Shown: piece after piece, positions 8,916 through 16,215 of the stretch
How positions within the stretch are numbered: position 1 is the first letter of the stretch
How the letters are laid out: each line of letters begins with the position of its first letter
Assembly: GCA_964468045.1 (NCBI GenBank)
Contig: CAYXTO010000004.1
Coordinates: forward strand, 124,001-188,000
DNA length: 64,000 nt
Reading direction: 5' to 3'
Source: JAWKXU01 sp964468045
Lineage (GTDB): Bacteria; Pseudomonadota; Alphaproteobacteria; Sphingomonadales; Sphingomonadaceae
Program-made: the position numbers and the translations under genes
Notes under the pieces: generated by a model
Databases searched by the model: none
Told to the model about the DNA's origin: nothing
What the model saw: only the letters and a program-made list of their open reading frames with translations

Positions 8916-10151
8916 ATGACTGACAATGTTGCCGTGCTGGCAAAGCCGCTTGCGCCGGTCCCTGCCAATGTGCCGGCCGATCGCATCGTTGATTTCGATA
9001 TCTTCAGTCCGCCGGGGATCGATGAGCAGGGTTTGCATGAGGCCTGGGTGCGCCTGCAGCAGTCGACTCCGCACGAAATCGTCTGGACCCCGCGCAACGA
9101 AGGGCACTGGATCGCGCTGCGCGGCAAGCGGGTGCGGGCGATGTATCGCGACCCGGAACACTTCTCCAGCCACGTGATCTGGCTGCCGAAGTCGGAGGGT
9201 CTGCAATACGGGCTGGTCCCGACCCGGCTGGATCCGCCACAGCACACGCCCTTCCGCGAGGTGCTGAACAACGCCATCGGCATTACCGTCACCCGGGAGG
9301 TAGAGCCGATCGTCCGGGAGGTCGCGGTGGAGATCATCGCTGATCTGGCCCCGCGCGGTTCCTGTAATTTCACCGAGGATTACGCCAAGCAGTTCCCGGT
9401 CAAGGTGTTCCTGAAACTGCTCGACATTCCGTACGAAGATGTGGCGGACGTGAAGAACTGGGTGGACCAGATGACCCGCCCGGATGGCTCCATGTCGATG
9501 GAGGAGGTAATGGAAAACTTCTTCCGCTACGTCGACCCTATCATCGACGAACGGATCGCCAATCCGGGCGAGGATCTGATCAGCCGCGTCGTCAACAATG
9601 ATATCGACGGACGCCCCATGACCCGTTCGGAGATGCGCGGGCTGGTTTCGCTGCTGCTGGTGGCGGGTCTGGACACGGTGGTCAACGCGTTGAGCTTCTT
9701 CATGGAATTCCTCGCCCGCAGCGTGGAACATCGCCGCGAGTTGGTGGAAAACCCCAGGAGGATCAAACGCGCGGTGGAGGAACTGTTCCGCCGGTTCCCG
9801 GTGGTGGCCGAAGCCCGCATGGTCAAGGTCGATACCGAGGTTGACGGTGTGACGATGAAGGCCGGAGACATGGTCTGCGTGCCGACCCTGCTCGGCGGCA
9901 CCGACGATCAGATGAACCCGTGCCCGATGCATGTCGATTTCGACCGCAAGGGCACTTCGCACGTCACGTTCGGTGACGGCCCGCATATCTGCGCCGGCCA
10001 GCACTTCGCCCGTCAGGAAGCGCAGGTGACGATCGAGGAATGGCTGAAGCGTATTCCCGAGTTCGAGATCGCGCCGGGTGCGAAGATCCAGCACAAGTCC
10101 GGCATCGTCTGTACGGTGGAGGATCTGCCGCTGGTTTGGGCGGTCAAGTAA
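8916..10151 (+). CDS. Cytochrome P450, P450cam (CYP101)-like (module A)
   Basis: 411 residues. The ATG at 8916 is chosen over a TTG at 8901 because GGGAG lies six bases upstream. The heme signature TFGDGPHICAG places the proximal ligand at C359. The I-helix acid-alcohol pair is D253-T254 in AGLDTVVN, and ExxR is E289-R292. Similarity to P450cam runs along the whole chain (for example FSSH, NFTEDYA, DQMTRPDGSM and IQHKSGIV). Y98 stands where P450cam has Tyr96, the residue that hydrogen-bonds the camphor carbonyl, and T103 matches Thr101; Phe98 is replaced by Leu. A monoterpenoid-like ketone substrate is therefore plausible. The ferredoxin gene 48 bases downstream is the likely electron donor. 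Confidence 0.93.
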   Translation: MTDNVAVLAKPLAPVPANVPADRIVDFDIFSPPGIDEQGLHEAWVRLQQSTPHEIVWTPRNEGHWIALRGKRVRAMYRDPEHFSSHVIWLPKSEGLQYGLVPTRLDPPQHTPFREVLNNAIGITVTREVEPIVREVAVEIIADLAPRGSCNFTEDYAKQFPVKVFLKLLDIPYEDVADVKNWVDQMTRPDGSMSMEEVMENFFRYVDPIIDERIANPGEDLISRVVNNDIDGRPMTRSEMRGLVSLLLVAGLDTVVNALSFFMEFLARSVEHRRELVENPRRIKRAVEELFRRFPVVAEARMVKVDTEVDGVTMKAGDMVCVPTLLGGTDDQMNPCPMHVDFDRKGTSHVTFGDGPHICAGQHFARQEAQVTIEEWLKRIPEFEIAPGAKIQHKSGIVCTVEDLPLVWAVK

Positions 10152-10199
10152 CTGCCCAGCCCACGGATATCTACCCTACTCCACAGGAGATCGCACAGA

Positions 10200-10523
10200 A
10201 TGAAAATCAGGATAGGCATTCCCGACCAAGGTGATGTCGAGATCGAGGCACGCCCGGGATGGACGGTCATGGAGGCGTTGCGTGATGCGGGGCTGCCCAT
10301 CGCTGCGCGTTGCGGCGGCGGTTGCGCCTGTGCATCATGCCATGTCCACGTCGACCTGTCGTTCTTCGGTACGCTGCCAGAGATTTCCGAGGATGAGACG
10401 GATCTGCTCGAATCCTCCGACAGTTACGAACCTGCCGCGTCCCGGCTCAGCTGCCAGCTGATCTGCAAGGACGAACTGGATGGTCTTATCGTCCGGTTAC
10501 AGCCGGATTCGCTGGAAGATTGA
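10200..10523 (+). CDS. Putidaredoxin-type 2Fe-2S ferredoxin
   Basis: 107 residues, vertebrate/putidaredoxin-type [2Fe-2S] ferredoxin that passes electrons from an NADH-dependent reductase to the P450. Cluster cysteines are C38, C44, C47 and C85 in the CX5CX2C...C arrangement, almost the same numbering as putidaredoxin. The end has the CQL...LDGLIV segment typical of this group. AGGAGA precedes the ATG by about nine bases. It is the only ferredoxin in the window, and no putidaredoxin-reductase-like gene is present, so the reductase must be encoded elsewhere. It may also serve the second P450 at 41289. Confidence 0.93.
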   Translation: MKIRIGIPDQGDVEIEARPGWTVMEALRDAGLPIAARCGGGCACASCHVHVDLSFFGTLPEISEDETDLLESSDSYEPAASRLSCQLICKDELDGLIVRLQPDSLED

Positions 10524-10639
10524 CGGCGCCTGTGATCGCTCCGCGCCTCTTCTTGGCGGGCAGCGCGAGGCGGTCATCCGGGTATATCGCGCCCACCCGA
10601 CTGGCCAATGCGGGATCGCTGCGCCATGATCCCAGCGCC

Positions 10640-11326
10640 ATGAGCCAGTCCCGGGAAGCCACAAGCACCTTTTCCGAAAGCCAGATCCGCATTCTGCTCG
10701 CGGCGGAGAAGATGTTCGCCGAGAACGGGATCGATGGCGCTTCACTGCGCGAGATCGCCAAGCTGGCGGACCAACGCAATCCCTTCGCCCCGCAGTATCA
10801 CTTCGGCTCTCGCGAAGGCCTGATGCGCGCGGTCTTCGCCTTCCGTATGGGCCAGCTGGAAGAAATGCGCAGCCGCATGCTGGCAGCGGCAGAGGAGCAG
10901 GGGCGGTTGCATGAGCCGCGCGCGATCCTCGAGATGATCTACCTCCCCCAGGTCGCGCTGGTCGACGGAGACGGAAACCACAGTTACGCGACTTTCCTCT
11001 GCCAGTATCTCCTGCGCGAACGGGCGACCTGGTTCGGTGATTTCGGGACGCCGCTGCCGCCCAATCTGGTGCGAATACTGGAGTTGTTGCGTGCGTGCAT
11101 GACGCATCTTTCCGATGCCGCCGCCCAACGGCGGCTGGTCAGTTCCAGCCTAGTGTTCCTGCACTTCCTGTCGGTCTATGGCGGCAACAGGACGGACACC
11201 GCGAGCGGGGAGACGTTCGAGACACGGCTGTGGGACACACTCGGCCAGATCGAAATGGCCACCTTGATGCCCATGGCAGGTCTGGGCCAATCCACGCTGC
11301 TTCCGTCCTCAGCGTTGTCAGGTTGA
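10640..11326 (+). CDS. TetR-family transcriptional regulator (module A)
   Basis: 228 residues if started at the ATG at 10640; the frame is open back to a TTG at 10520, but that stretch shows no TetR character. The N-terminal helix-turn-helix runs over roughly residues 14-62: ILLAAEKMFAENGIDGASLREIAKLA, then QYHFGSREGLMRAVF. The C-terminal ligand domain is divergent. It is closely related to the TetR at 39577, which sits beside the paralogous module B: both share an unusual QRN insertion between the recognition helix and YHFG. It probably represses module A genes and responds to a pathway substrate. It ends 25 bases before a convergent operon. Confidence 0.85.
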   Translation: MSQSREATSTFSESQIRILLAAEKMFAENGIDGASLREIAKLADQRNPFAPQYHFGSREGLMRAVFAFRMGQLEEMRSRMLAAAEEQGRLHEPRAILEMIYLPQVALVDGDGNHSYATFLCQYLLRERATWFGDFGTPLPPNLVRILELLRACMTHLSDAAAQRRLVSSSLVFLHFLSVYGGNRTDTASGETFETRLWDTLGQIEMATLMPMAGLGQSTLLPSSALSG

Positions 11327-11351
11327 TACTGGATCAGCCTTTCGCAACCGT

Positions 11352-11624
11352 TTATGCTTTCCTGCCCTTTTCCGTCCGGCATTGTGCGAGACCCCATCCA
11401 CCTATTGCACAACCGCCGAACCAGATGAGAAACGCGGCGCTATCTCCACTGATCGCAAGGATCAGCCCCGGCAGCAACGTCGCGGCGACAATCAGCCGAC
11501 GTTTCCCATGACCTCCACCCACGTTGGCCAGGCCGGCGATGCGGCGGCGCTTGGGATCACCCCGCCACAGAACCGCGATCATGGCGAGCGAGAAAGCCAG
11601 GGCTGCAAGCGATGGATAGATCAT
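11352..11624 (-). CDS. Small membrane protein, last gene of PepSY operon
   Basis: 90 residues with two or three hydrophobic segments (about 4-20, 44-60 and 65-80) separated by a basic loop (RGDPKRRR and GKRRL). No family is recognised. Its start overlaps the stop of the upstream PepSY gene by four bases (ATGA), so it is surely translated from the same message. It is likely an accessory membrane protein of the PepSY system. Confidence 0.65.
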   Translation of the reverse strand: MIYPSLAALAFSLAMIAVLWRGDPKRRRIAGLANVGGGHGKRRLIVAATLLPGLILAISGDSAAFLIWFGGCAIGGWGLAQCRTEKGRKA

Positions 11625-13207
11625 TCGGCTGGCTGCAGGATCGAGGTGGATTCGACAGGCGAGATACGACGCCGGGCGCGAATGTGCCAGAAGGTCCAGG
11701 CCCCTCCGAGCAGAAGCGCAAGATCGACAGCAACGATGCTCAATTGATCAGTCGCCAGCGCTATCGACCAGCCCGGCCCTCCGAAGGCGAGCCGGATGAA
11801 CGGCAAGGCGATCAGAAGCGTCGCGATGGCGATCTGCAGGCCACGTTCGAGAACAGCATGCACGGGGATCAGCAAGCCAGCCAGGATCACGGCCGCGCAG
11901 GCGGCAAGGAACGCGGCGGGCGTCCAGAAAACCGCGGAGCCTAGCGGCATGGTAACGAGGAATGCGGCGGCCGCGACGAGCAATGCCAGCGGCAGGCCGA
12001 ACCCGACCACCGTGACGGTGCGCTCCAGCCAGTCGAGAGCACGATGGCGCTCGCGCCGTCGGGCAAGCCATAGCCTCAACCCGGTCAAGGTGACATAGCA
12101 CATCGCGAAGCCGAGCCCGAACCAGACGGCCTTTGAAATAATACCGGCGAAATTGCCGAAATGCAGCGGCCCCATGATCGCGACCAAGGTGCCCCCGGCC
12201 GAGGGCTGCGTGCCTATCAGGGGCTTCTCGCGATCGAATTCGGCAGTGGCGCCACGATAGAGGAGCGCGACCGGCTCGATGTCACCGGCCTTCGGCGCAT
12301 GGAAGGTCGTGACGTTGGCATCGGCCCGCCCAAAATGTTCGATCGTCATGAAGGTGGGTAATCCGCCGGAACGTATGATGGCGTCGGCGGCGATGCGATC
12401 GAGGTTGCCAATGGCTTGCGGCCGCGGGTCAGGCTTGCCGGGATTACCGAACACGGCGTCGCTGAGCGCCTGCTGATCGCCCCCGAACGCCGCCATGGCG
12501 ACGATCGGCACGCCGACCGTACCGAAGAACGAGAAGAAGCTGCCGGTGAACGCCAGTATGAAGGCGAACGGCAGGCTCCAGGTTCCGGCAACGCTGTGGC
12601 GGTCCCGATCGACGAGCACCGGATGGGCTTTCCGACGCAACGTGAAGATGTCCTTGAAGATATGGCGGTGAATGAGAAGGCCGGAGATCGCGGCCACCAG
12701 CATGGCAAGGCCAAGGATTCCCGTCAGCAGTAGCCCCCAGGGATCAGGCACATGCAGCCGCACATGGGTATCCACCAGGAAGTGGCTCAGCGCATCGTCA
12801 TTGCGCGGGCCGAAGATCTCTTCGCCCGTGCCGTGCTGCTCGCTGGCGACGCGCCCGTCGCGATCAAGCTGATAATAGACGCCGCGGGCGATTGGCTCGC
12901 CATTCGGCGCGATTTCGTGGTGATGGAAGAAGACGCCGAGATTGCGGTCTCCGATCTCGAACACGTCGACATCCTCATGAAACTTCTGCGGCGTGCGGGC
13001 GGCAAGCTGCCGGACCGTATGATCGAAGGGCTTTTCGAAGGCCGAGCGCGTTTCGACGTGGCCGGCGGACCATGCGCCGATCTCCTCGGCGAAGACAGCC
13101 GCCATCCCGGTCAGCACCACCGCATAGAGCAACAATCCCAGCACCACGCCCGACCAGCCGTGGACCGCAACCATCAGCTTGGTCTCTTCCTTCGGAAGAT
13201 GGATCAT
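11621..13207 (-). CDS. PepSY-associated transmembrane domain protein
   Basis: 528 residues. The N-terminus (ETKLMVAVHGWSGVVLGLLLYAV) is the typical first helix with the conserved HxWxG of PepSY_TM proteins. A periplasmic loop follows, then helices near 160-185, 215-240, 340-370 and several at the C-terminus. Conserved His residues in or near helices (HGWSG, SHFLVDTH, HRHIFKD) suggest heme binding, as in PepSY-type ferric-siderophore reductases such as FsqB/FoxB. The gene is the middle member of a three-gene operon with four-base overlaps on both sides. A role in reducing imported ferric chelates is likely but not proven; no siderophore receptor is adjacent. Confidence 0.8.
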   Translation of the reverse strand: MIHLPKEETKLMVAVHGWSGVVLGLLLYAVVLTGMAAVFAEEIGAWSAGHVETRSAFEKPFDHTVRQLAARTPQKFHEDVDVFEIGDRNLGVFFHHHEIAPNGEPIARGVYYQLDRDGRVASEQHGTGEEIFGPRNDDALSHFLVDTHVRLHVPDPWGLLLTGILGLAMLVAAISGLLIHRHIFKDIFTLRRKAHPVLVDRDRHSVAGTWSLPFAFILAFTGSFFSFFGTVGVPIVAMAAFGGDQQALSDAVFGNPGKPDPRPQAIGNLDRIAADAIIRSGGLPTFMTIEHFGRADANVTTFHAPKAGDIEPVALLYRGATAEFDREKPLIGTQPSAGGTLVAIMGPLHFGNFAGIISKAVWFGLGFAMCYVTLTGLRLWLARRRERHRALDWLERTVTVVGFGLPLALLVAAAAFLVTMPLGSAVFWTPAAFLAACAAVILAGLLIPVHAVLERGLQIAIATLLIALPFIRLAFGGPGWSIALATDQLSIVAVDLALLLGGAWTFWHIRARRRISPVESTSILQPAE

Positions 13208-13509
13208 TTTTGCGCCTCACGATGGCTTGCCGGCCGTTCGATGAACTTGTGCGCCACCAGCCCGGCGTGCAGCGCGAACAGACCAATCGCCACCAGGGCG
13301 ATCCTTATCAGCCTGGAATCGAGACAAGCATGGAAGAATAGCAATGCCCAGATCAGCGGGACGAGAACCAGAGGCAGAACCAGATTGTCGATCCCCGCAA
13401 CGCCGCGCGGCAACCACAGCGCCATTCCCGCCATGACGACGAGCGAGACGATCACCGCCCCAGGGCCGGCAAATCCCACTCTTATCCATCTGCGCGCACG
13501 AGGTGTCAT
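13204..13509 (-). CDS. Small four-helix membrane protein, first gene of PepSY operon
   Basis: 101 residues with four hydrophobic helices (about 14-33, 42-62, 66-84 and a short one near 85-95) and His/Arg residues at the ends. It overlaps the PepSY gene by four bases and is therefore translationally coupled. Small proteins of this kind often accompany PepSY proteins and may help assemble them in the inner membrane. I do not recognise a named family. Confidence 0.65.
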   Translation of the reverse strand: MTPRARRWIRVGFAGPGAVIVSLVVMAGMALWLPRGVAGIDNLVLPLVLVPLIWALLFFHACLDSRLIRIALVAIGLFALHAGLVAHKFIERPASHREAQK

Positions 13510-13531
13510 TACCCCCCAAGCCTACCGGCAA

Positions 13532-13580
13532 CCCTGCCTGCATGCAAGCAGGGCAATATTGCTTCGCATTATTAATATTG
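13532..13580. promoter_or_regulatory. Palindromic region upstream of PepSY operon
   Basis: Directly upstream of the 13509 start are a hairpin with arms CCCTGC (13532-13537) and GCAGGG (13548-13553) enclosing the palindrome TGCATGCA, and an AT-rich inverted repeat CAATATT (13554-13560) / AATATTG (13574-13580). The AT-rich repeat is in promoter position and could be the site of an iron regulator (Fur or Irr type), given the likely iron role of the operon. This is an inference from position; no consensus site is matched exactly. Confidence 0.3.
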
Positions 13581-13761
13581 GCCTGGCAGTTTCGCCGGAG
13601 CCTTCTCGACGATTTTGCGTTTTTCGAGCGGGATCCCGGCGGGAGATCAGGAACTGACAATCGCCAGCCAGAGGTTGCGACAGCCTACGCCAATCTGCAC
13701 ATGCACGGCTTGCGGGCTCGAAGCCTCCAGCCGGGTGCCTGGTCTCTTTCTTCCCGAGGAT

Positions 13762-14307
13762 TCACTCCCTCATCCATGCCAGCAACTCGGCCATGGGACG
13801 CTCCGGTCGAGTCCCGTCCCAATCACGGGAGGCATCGGCTATATATTTGAACATCGCCCGGATTTCGGCCGTGTCTTCATGAAATTCGGTCATGCAGCCA
13901 ATCGCATCGAATGTGTCCACATAGACAAACGGCGTCTGACCAAAAATGCCTCTCATGGCGATCTCATAGCCAGCATTTCTATAAGCTGCGACTGCCGCCT
14001 CGAAATCCTTCGCCAGATACCCGTTATGATGGAATCGAGGCCCCGATCCTTTGGGAACGGTATCTGTATAGACTGTGGGATTTTCCGAGTGAACCTTGAT
14101 CAGCTCGATATGAATTGGGCCGGCCTGGCCGATGGCCAGATCAATATCGATGGGCGAAGGTTTTCCGCGATGTTCTATTTCGAGTTGCAGCCGCCGATGC
14201 ACGAAGAATGGACCGGCCCCCTCAAGCTTCACCCAGTGGCTGATCGCCGCCTCGAAATCGTCCACTATATAGGCGTTCTGAAAAATCTTGCCGGCACCAT
14301 CAAACAT
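13762..14307 (-). CDS. VOC-superfamily (glyoxalase/dioxygenase fold) protein 1
   Basis: 181 residues made of two beta-alpha-beta-beta-beta modules of the vicinal-oxygen-chelate fold: FQNAYIVDDFEAAISHW near the start and FHHNGYLAKDFEAAVAAY near residue 93. The second module keeps a metal-type HH pair and EFHED near the end. It ends in a DWDGTRPERP-type tail shared with the VOC protein at 15290. GGGAGAGCAGGA precedes the ATG. It is the last gene of the operon that starts with the Rieske oxygenase. VOC members include lyases, isomerases and extradiol dioxygenases; the reaction here is not identifiable. Confidence 0.8.
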   Translation of the reverse strand: MFDGAGKIFQNAYIVDDFEAAISHWVKLEGAGPFFVHRRLQLEIEHRGKPSPIDIDLAIGQAGPIHIELIKVHSENPTVYTDTVPKGSGPRFHHNGYLAKDFEAAVAAYRNAGYEIAMRGIFGQTPFVYVDTFDAIGCMTEFHEDTAEIRAMFKYIADASRDWDGTRPERPMAELLAWMRE

Positions 14308-14354
14308 TCCTGCTCTCCCTTTCCCTACATCCGGATTCTTTTTTCTATATGCGG

Positions 14355-15269
14355 TCAGGCTTCTTTCAGCCCGACCTGGCTCAACATCTCCCTCGTGGTT
14401 TTTCCTGCACGGTCGCCGATTTCGAGCGTGGTCATGTCCGCGAGGTCGGCATTGACGACTTCCGGGCCAATGCTGCGCAGATATCCCTTCTCGATGATGA
14501 TCGAAAGCATCTCCGCGATGTCCAGTTCACCCTCGCCTGGAAATTTCCGGAACATCACGTCTCCGGCCAGGGTGTCGGCATAGGCGGCCAGATCCGCATC
14601 CGCCAGTTGCACATGCTTCAGGAACTTTCCGGGGATTGTTCGCAGCAATTCCATATCACGGCGAAAATCACTCGAGCCTTTCTGCAGGTGCCAGGTGTCC
14701 ACCACGATCCCCGAATTTCCGCGATCGGCCGCCGATACGATGTCCCACACCGCCGGCACATCGCGAAGACCCCAGAATGGAATGAACTCAATATGGATTT
14801 CAATGCCATATCCAGCGGATATGTCGCAAAACCTTGCAAAATCCTCGACGAGCTGGTCGTGGGGAATGCTGCCTTCATCGAAGAAGGGAACGGCAACTGC
14901 GGCTTGCGCCCCCAGTGCCGCGCCAATCTCCAGCGCCTCCACCATGTCGATATCGAAAAGCCCCTCGATCCAGGCGTTGAGATCGGGATCGCCTTTCGTT
15001 GCGCGCCAGTCTTTCACCCAGGTCGCAATGCCGTCGAGCTGCGTATATCGCACTCCGTGCTCGGCAGCCATTTCCACGAGGTCCGCAGCCGTCAGACCTT
15101 GCTGCATCATAGCTTTGGCGCGGTTCGGCGCGATCGCAAGGCTGATGAACCGGCCAGCCTTCGCAATCTCCAGATGCTCCTGAAGACTGAGCGCGGAATG
15201 TCCAACCGGCCAGAACACCAGATCCAACTCGCGGGAAGGGGCAAGGCCCCGGCTGGTCTCAGAAGCCAT
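14355..15269 (-). CDS. Sugar-phosphate-isomerase/epimerase-like TIM-barrel protein
   Basis: 304 residues from the ATG at 15269; an alternative TTG at 15293 would overlap the stop of the upstream VOC gene and give translational coupling. It has the AP-endonuclease-2/xylose-isomerase-like TIM-barrel pattern with metal-ligand candidates: IHIEFIPFWG near 160 (Glu), VDTWHL near 190 (Asp and His), KHVQLAD near 222 (His) and FPGEGELD near 246 (Glu). Such proteins isomerise or epimerise sugars, or cleave keto-acids. It is flanked by two VOC genes in the Rieske operon, so it probably acts on a product of that oxygenase rather than on a common sugar. Confidence 0.8.
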   Translation of the reverse strand: MASETSRGLAPSRELDLVFWPVGHSALSLQEHLEIAKAGRFISLAIAPNRAKAMMQQGLTAADLVEMAAEHGVRYTQLDGIATWVKDWRATKGDPDLNAWIEGLFDIDMVEALEIGAALGAQAAVAVPFFDEGSIPHDQLVEDFARFCDISAGYGIEIHIEFIPFWGLRDVPAVWDIVSAADRGNSGIVVDTWHLQKGSSDFRRDMELLRTIPGKFLKHVQLADADLAAYADTLAGDVMFRKFPGEGELDIAEMLSIIIEKGYLRSIGPEVVNADLADMTTLEIGDRAGKTTREMLSQVGLKEA

Positions 15270-15289
15270 CCTGCATATCTCCGGCGGTT

Positions 15290-15814
15290 TCAAAGGGGTC
15301 TGATCGGATCCTTGCCGTCCCAGTTCCGTGCGCTTTCCTCAACGTCGCGATAAAAGGTCAGGATGGCGTCCGTGCCTTCGGTGAGCTCGGTCATGAAGCC
15401 ATAGGCTTCCCGCGTGTCGACATGGGCAAAGCGAGTGCCATTGAAATTGCCCGAGGTGGCAGGCTGGAAGCCTTGCGAGAGGCACCCCGCGAGCGCCTTG
15501 TCATAATCATGATTGACCATGCCGAAGTGATGAATCCCCCCGATCCCCGGCAGCGGGCCATCCGGATAGCTGTCCTTGAAGGCAGACGCAGCGTCATTGT
15601 GCTGCTGGACGCATTCGACCTGCATCCCGTCGAATTGGCCCCAAGCGACGCTGAGTTCGAGCTGGGATGCCTGGCCGCGATATTCCGTATCGATCACCAT
15701 GTGCCGGGCGACCCGAAAAGGCCCTGCCCCCCGCTCGATCCAGATCGCCAAGGCCGCATCCAGATCCCTTACATACCACGCAGCCTGAACGAACGCACTT
15801 GCACCTGCGAACAT
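15290..15814 (-). CDS. VOC-superfamily protein 2
   Basis: 174 residues from ATG at 15814 (a TTG one codon earlier is also in frame). It has two VOC modules (QAAWYVRDLDAALAIW and IHHFGMVNHDYDKALAG) with HH in the second and MTELTEG near the end. The C-terminal NWDGKDPIRP tail matches that of the VOC protein at 13762, so the two are paralogues kept in one operon. They could form a heteromer or act on successive intermediates. Reaction unknown. Confidence 0.8.
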   Translation of the reverse strand: MFAGASAFVQAAWYVRDLDAALAIWIERGAGPFRVARHMVIDTEYRGQASQLELSVAWGQFDGMQVECVQQHNDAASAFKDSYPDGPLPGIGGIHHFGMVNHDYDKALAGCLSQGFQPATSGNFNGTRFAHVDTREAYGFMTELTEGTDAILTFYRDVEESARNWDGKDPIRPL

Positions 15815-15864
15815 CAACTTCTCCCTTTCATGAATGCGAGCGCGCCGATCCTTTCAGTTGCGCC

Positions 15865-16215
15865 TCAAATTCCGAACGGCGCCACCCCTCCGACCAGTTC
15901 GACGCGGAACGGATATTCCGTCTTGGGCGGCAACGGCTGCCCCTGGATTTCCACCGCGACCGATGCCTGGACCAGCGCAAGCACCAACTGCGCCAGGCGT
16001 GCCGCTTCATCCGGCATCTCATGCAGCGGGAATTGGTCGAGATAATCGAGGATATCGCTCGCCCGTACGATCAGCACATCATAGAATTCCGTGATCTCGG
16101 CCATGGTGCTGCGACACCTGGCATCGACCCGCTCATTCACCGTGGGCTTCGCCCAATGCGCGACGAACCGCTCCAGATCCGCGAACTGGGGCGGCAGCAT
16201 ATTTGCATCGCTCAT
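15865..16215 (-). CDS. Unknown 116-residue protein coupled to Rieske oxygenase
   Basis: Its ATG overlaps the Rieske oxygenase stop by four bases, so it is translationally coupled. The first 90 residues look all-helical (DLERFVAHWAKPTVNERVDARC, then AEITEFYDVLIVRASDILDYLDQFP), and the end is a short strand-rich segment (YPFRVELVGG). No signal peptide, membrane helix or cofactor motif is seen. It is too short and of the wrong fold to be a normal ring-hydroxylating dioxygenase beta subunit. It might be an accessory or assembly protein for the oxygenase. I do not recognise the family. Confidence 0.7.
   Translation of the reverse strand: MSDANMLPPQFADLERFVAHWAKPTVNERVDARCRSTMAEITEFYDVLIVRASDILDYLDQFPLHEMPDEAARLAQLVLALVQASVAVEIQGQPLPPKTEYPFRVELVGGVAPFGI

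Noticed and set aside
13615..14583. 322-codon plus-strand open frame over the VOC gene
   Set aside because: The minus-strand VOC protein has clear domain repeats and a good ribosome binding site; the plus frame has neither.
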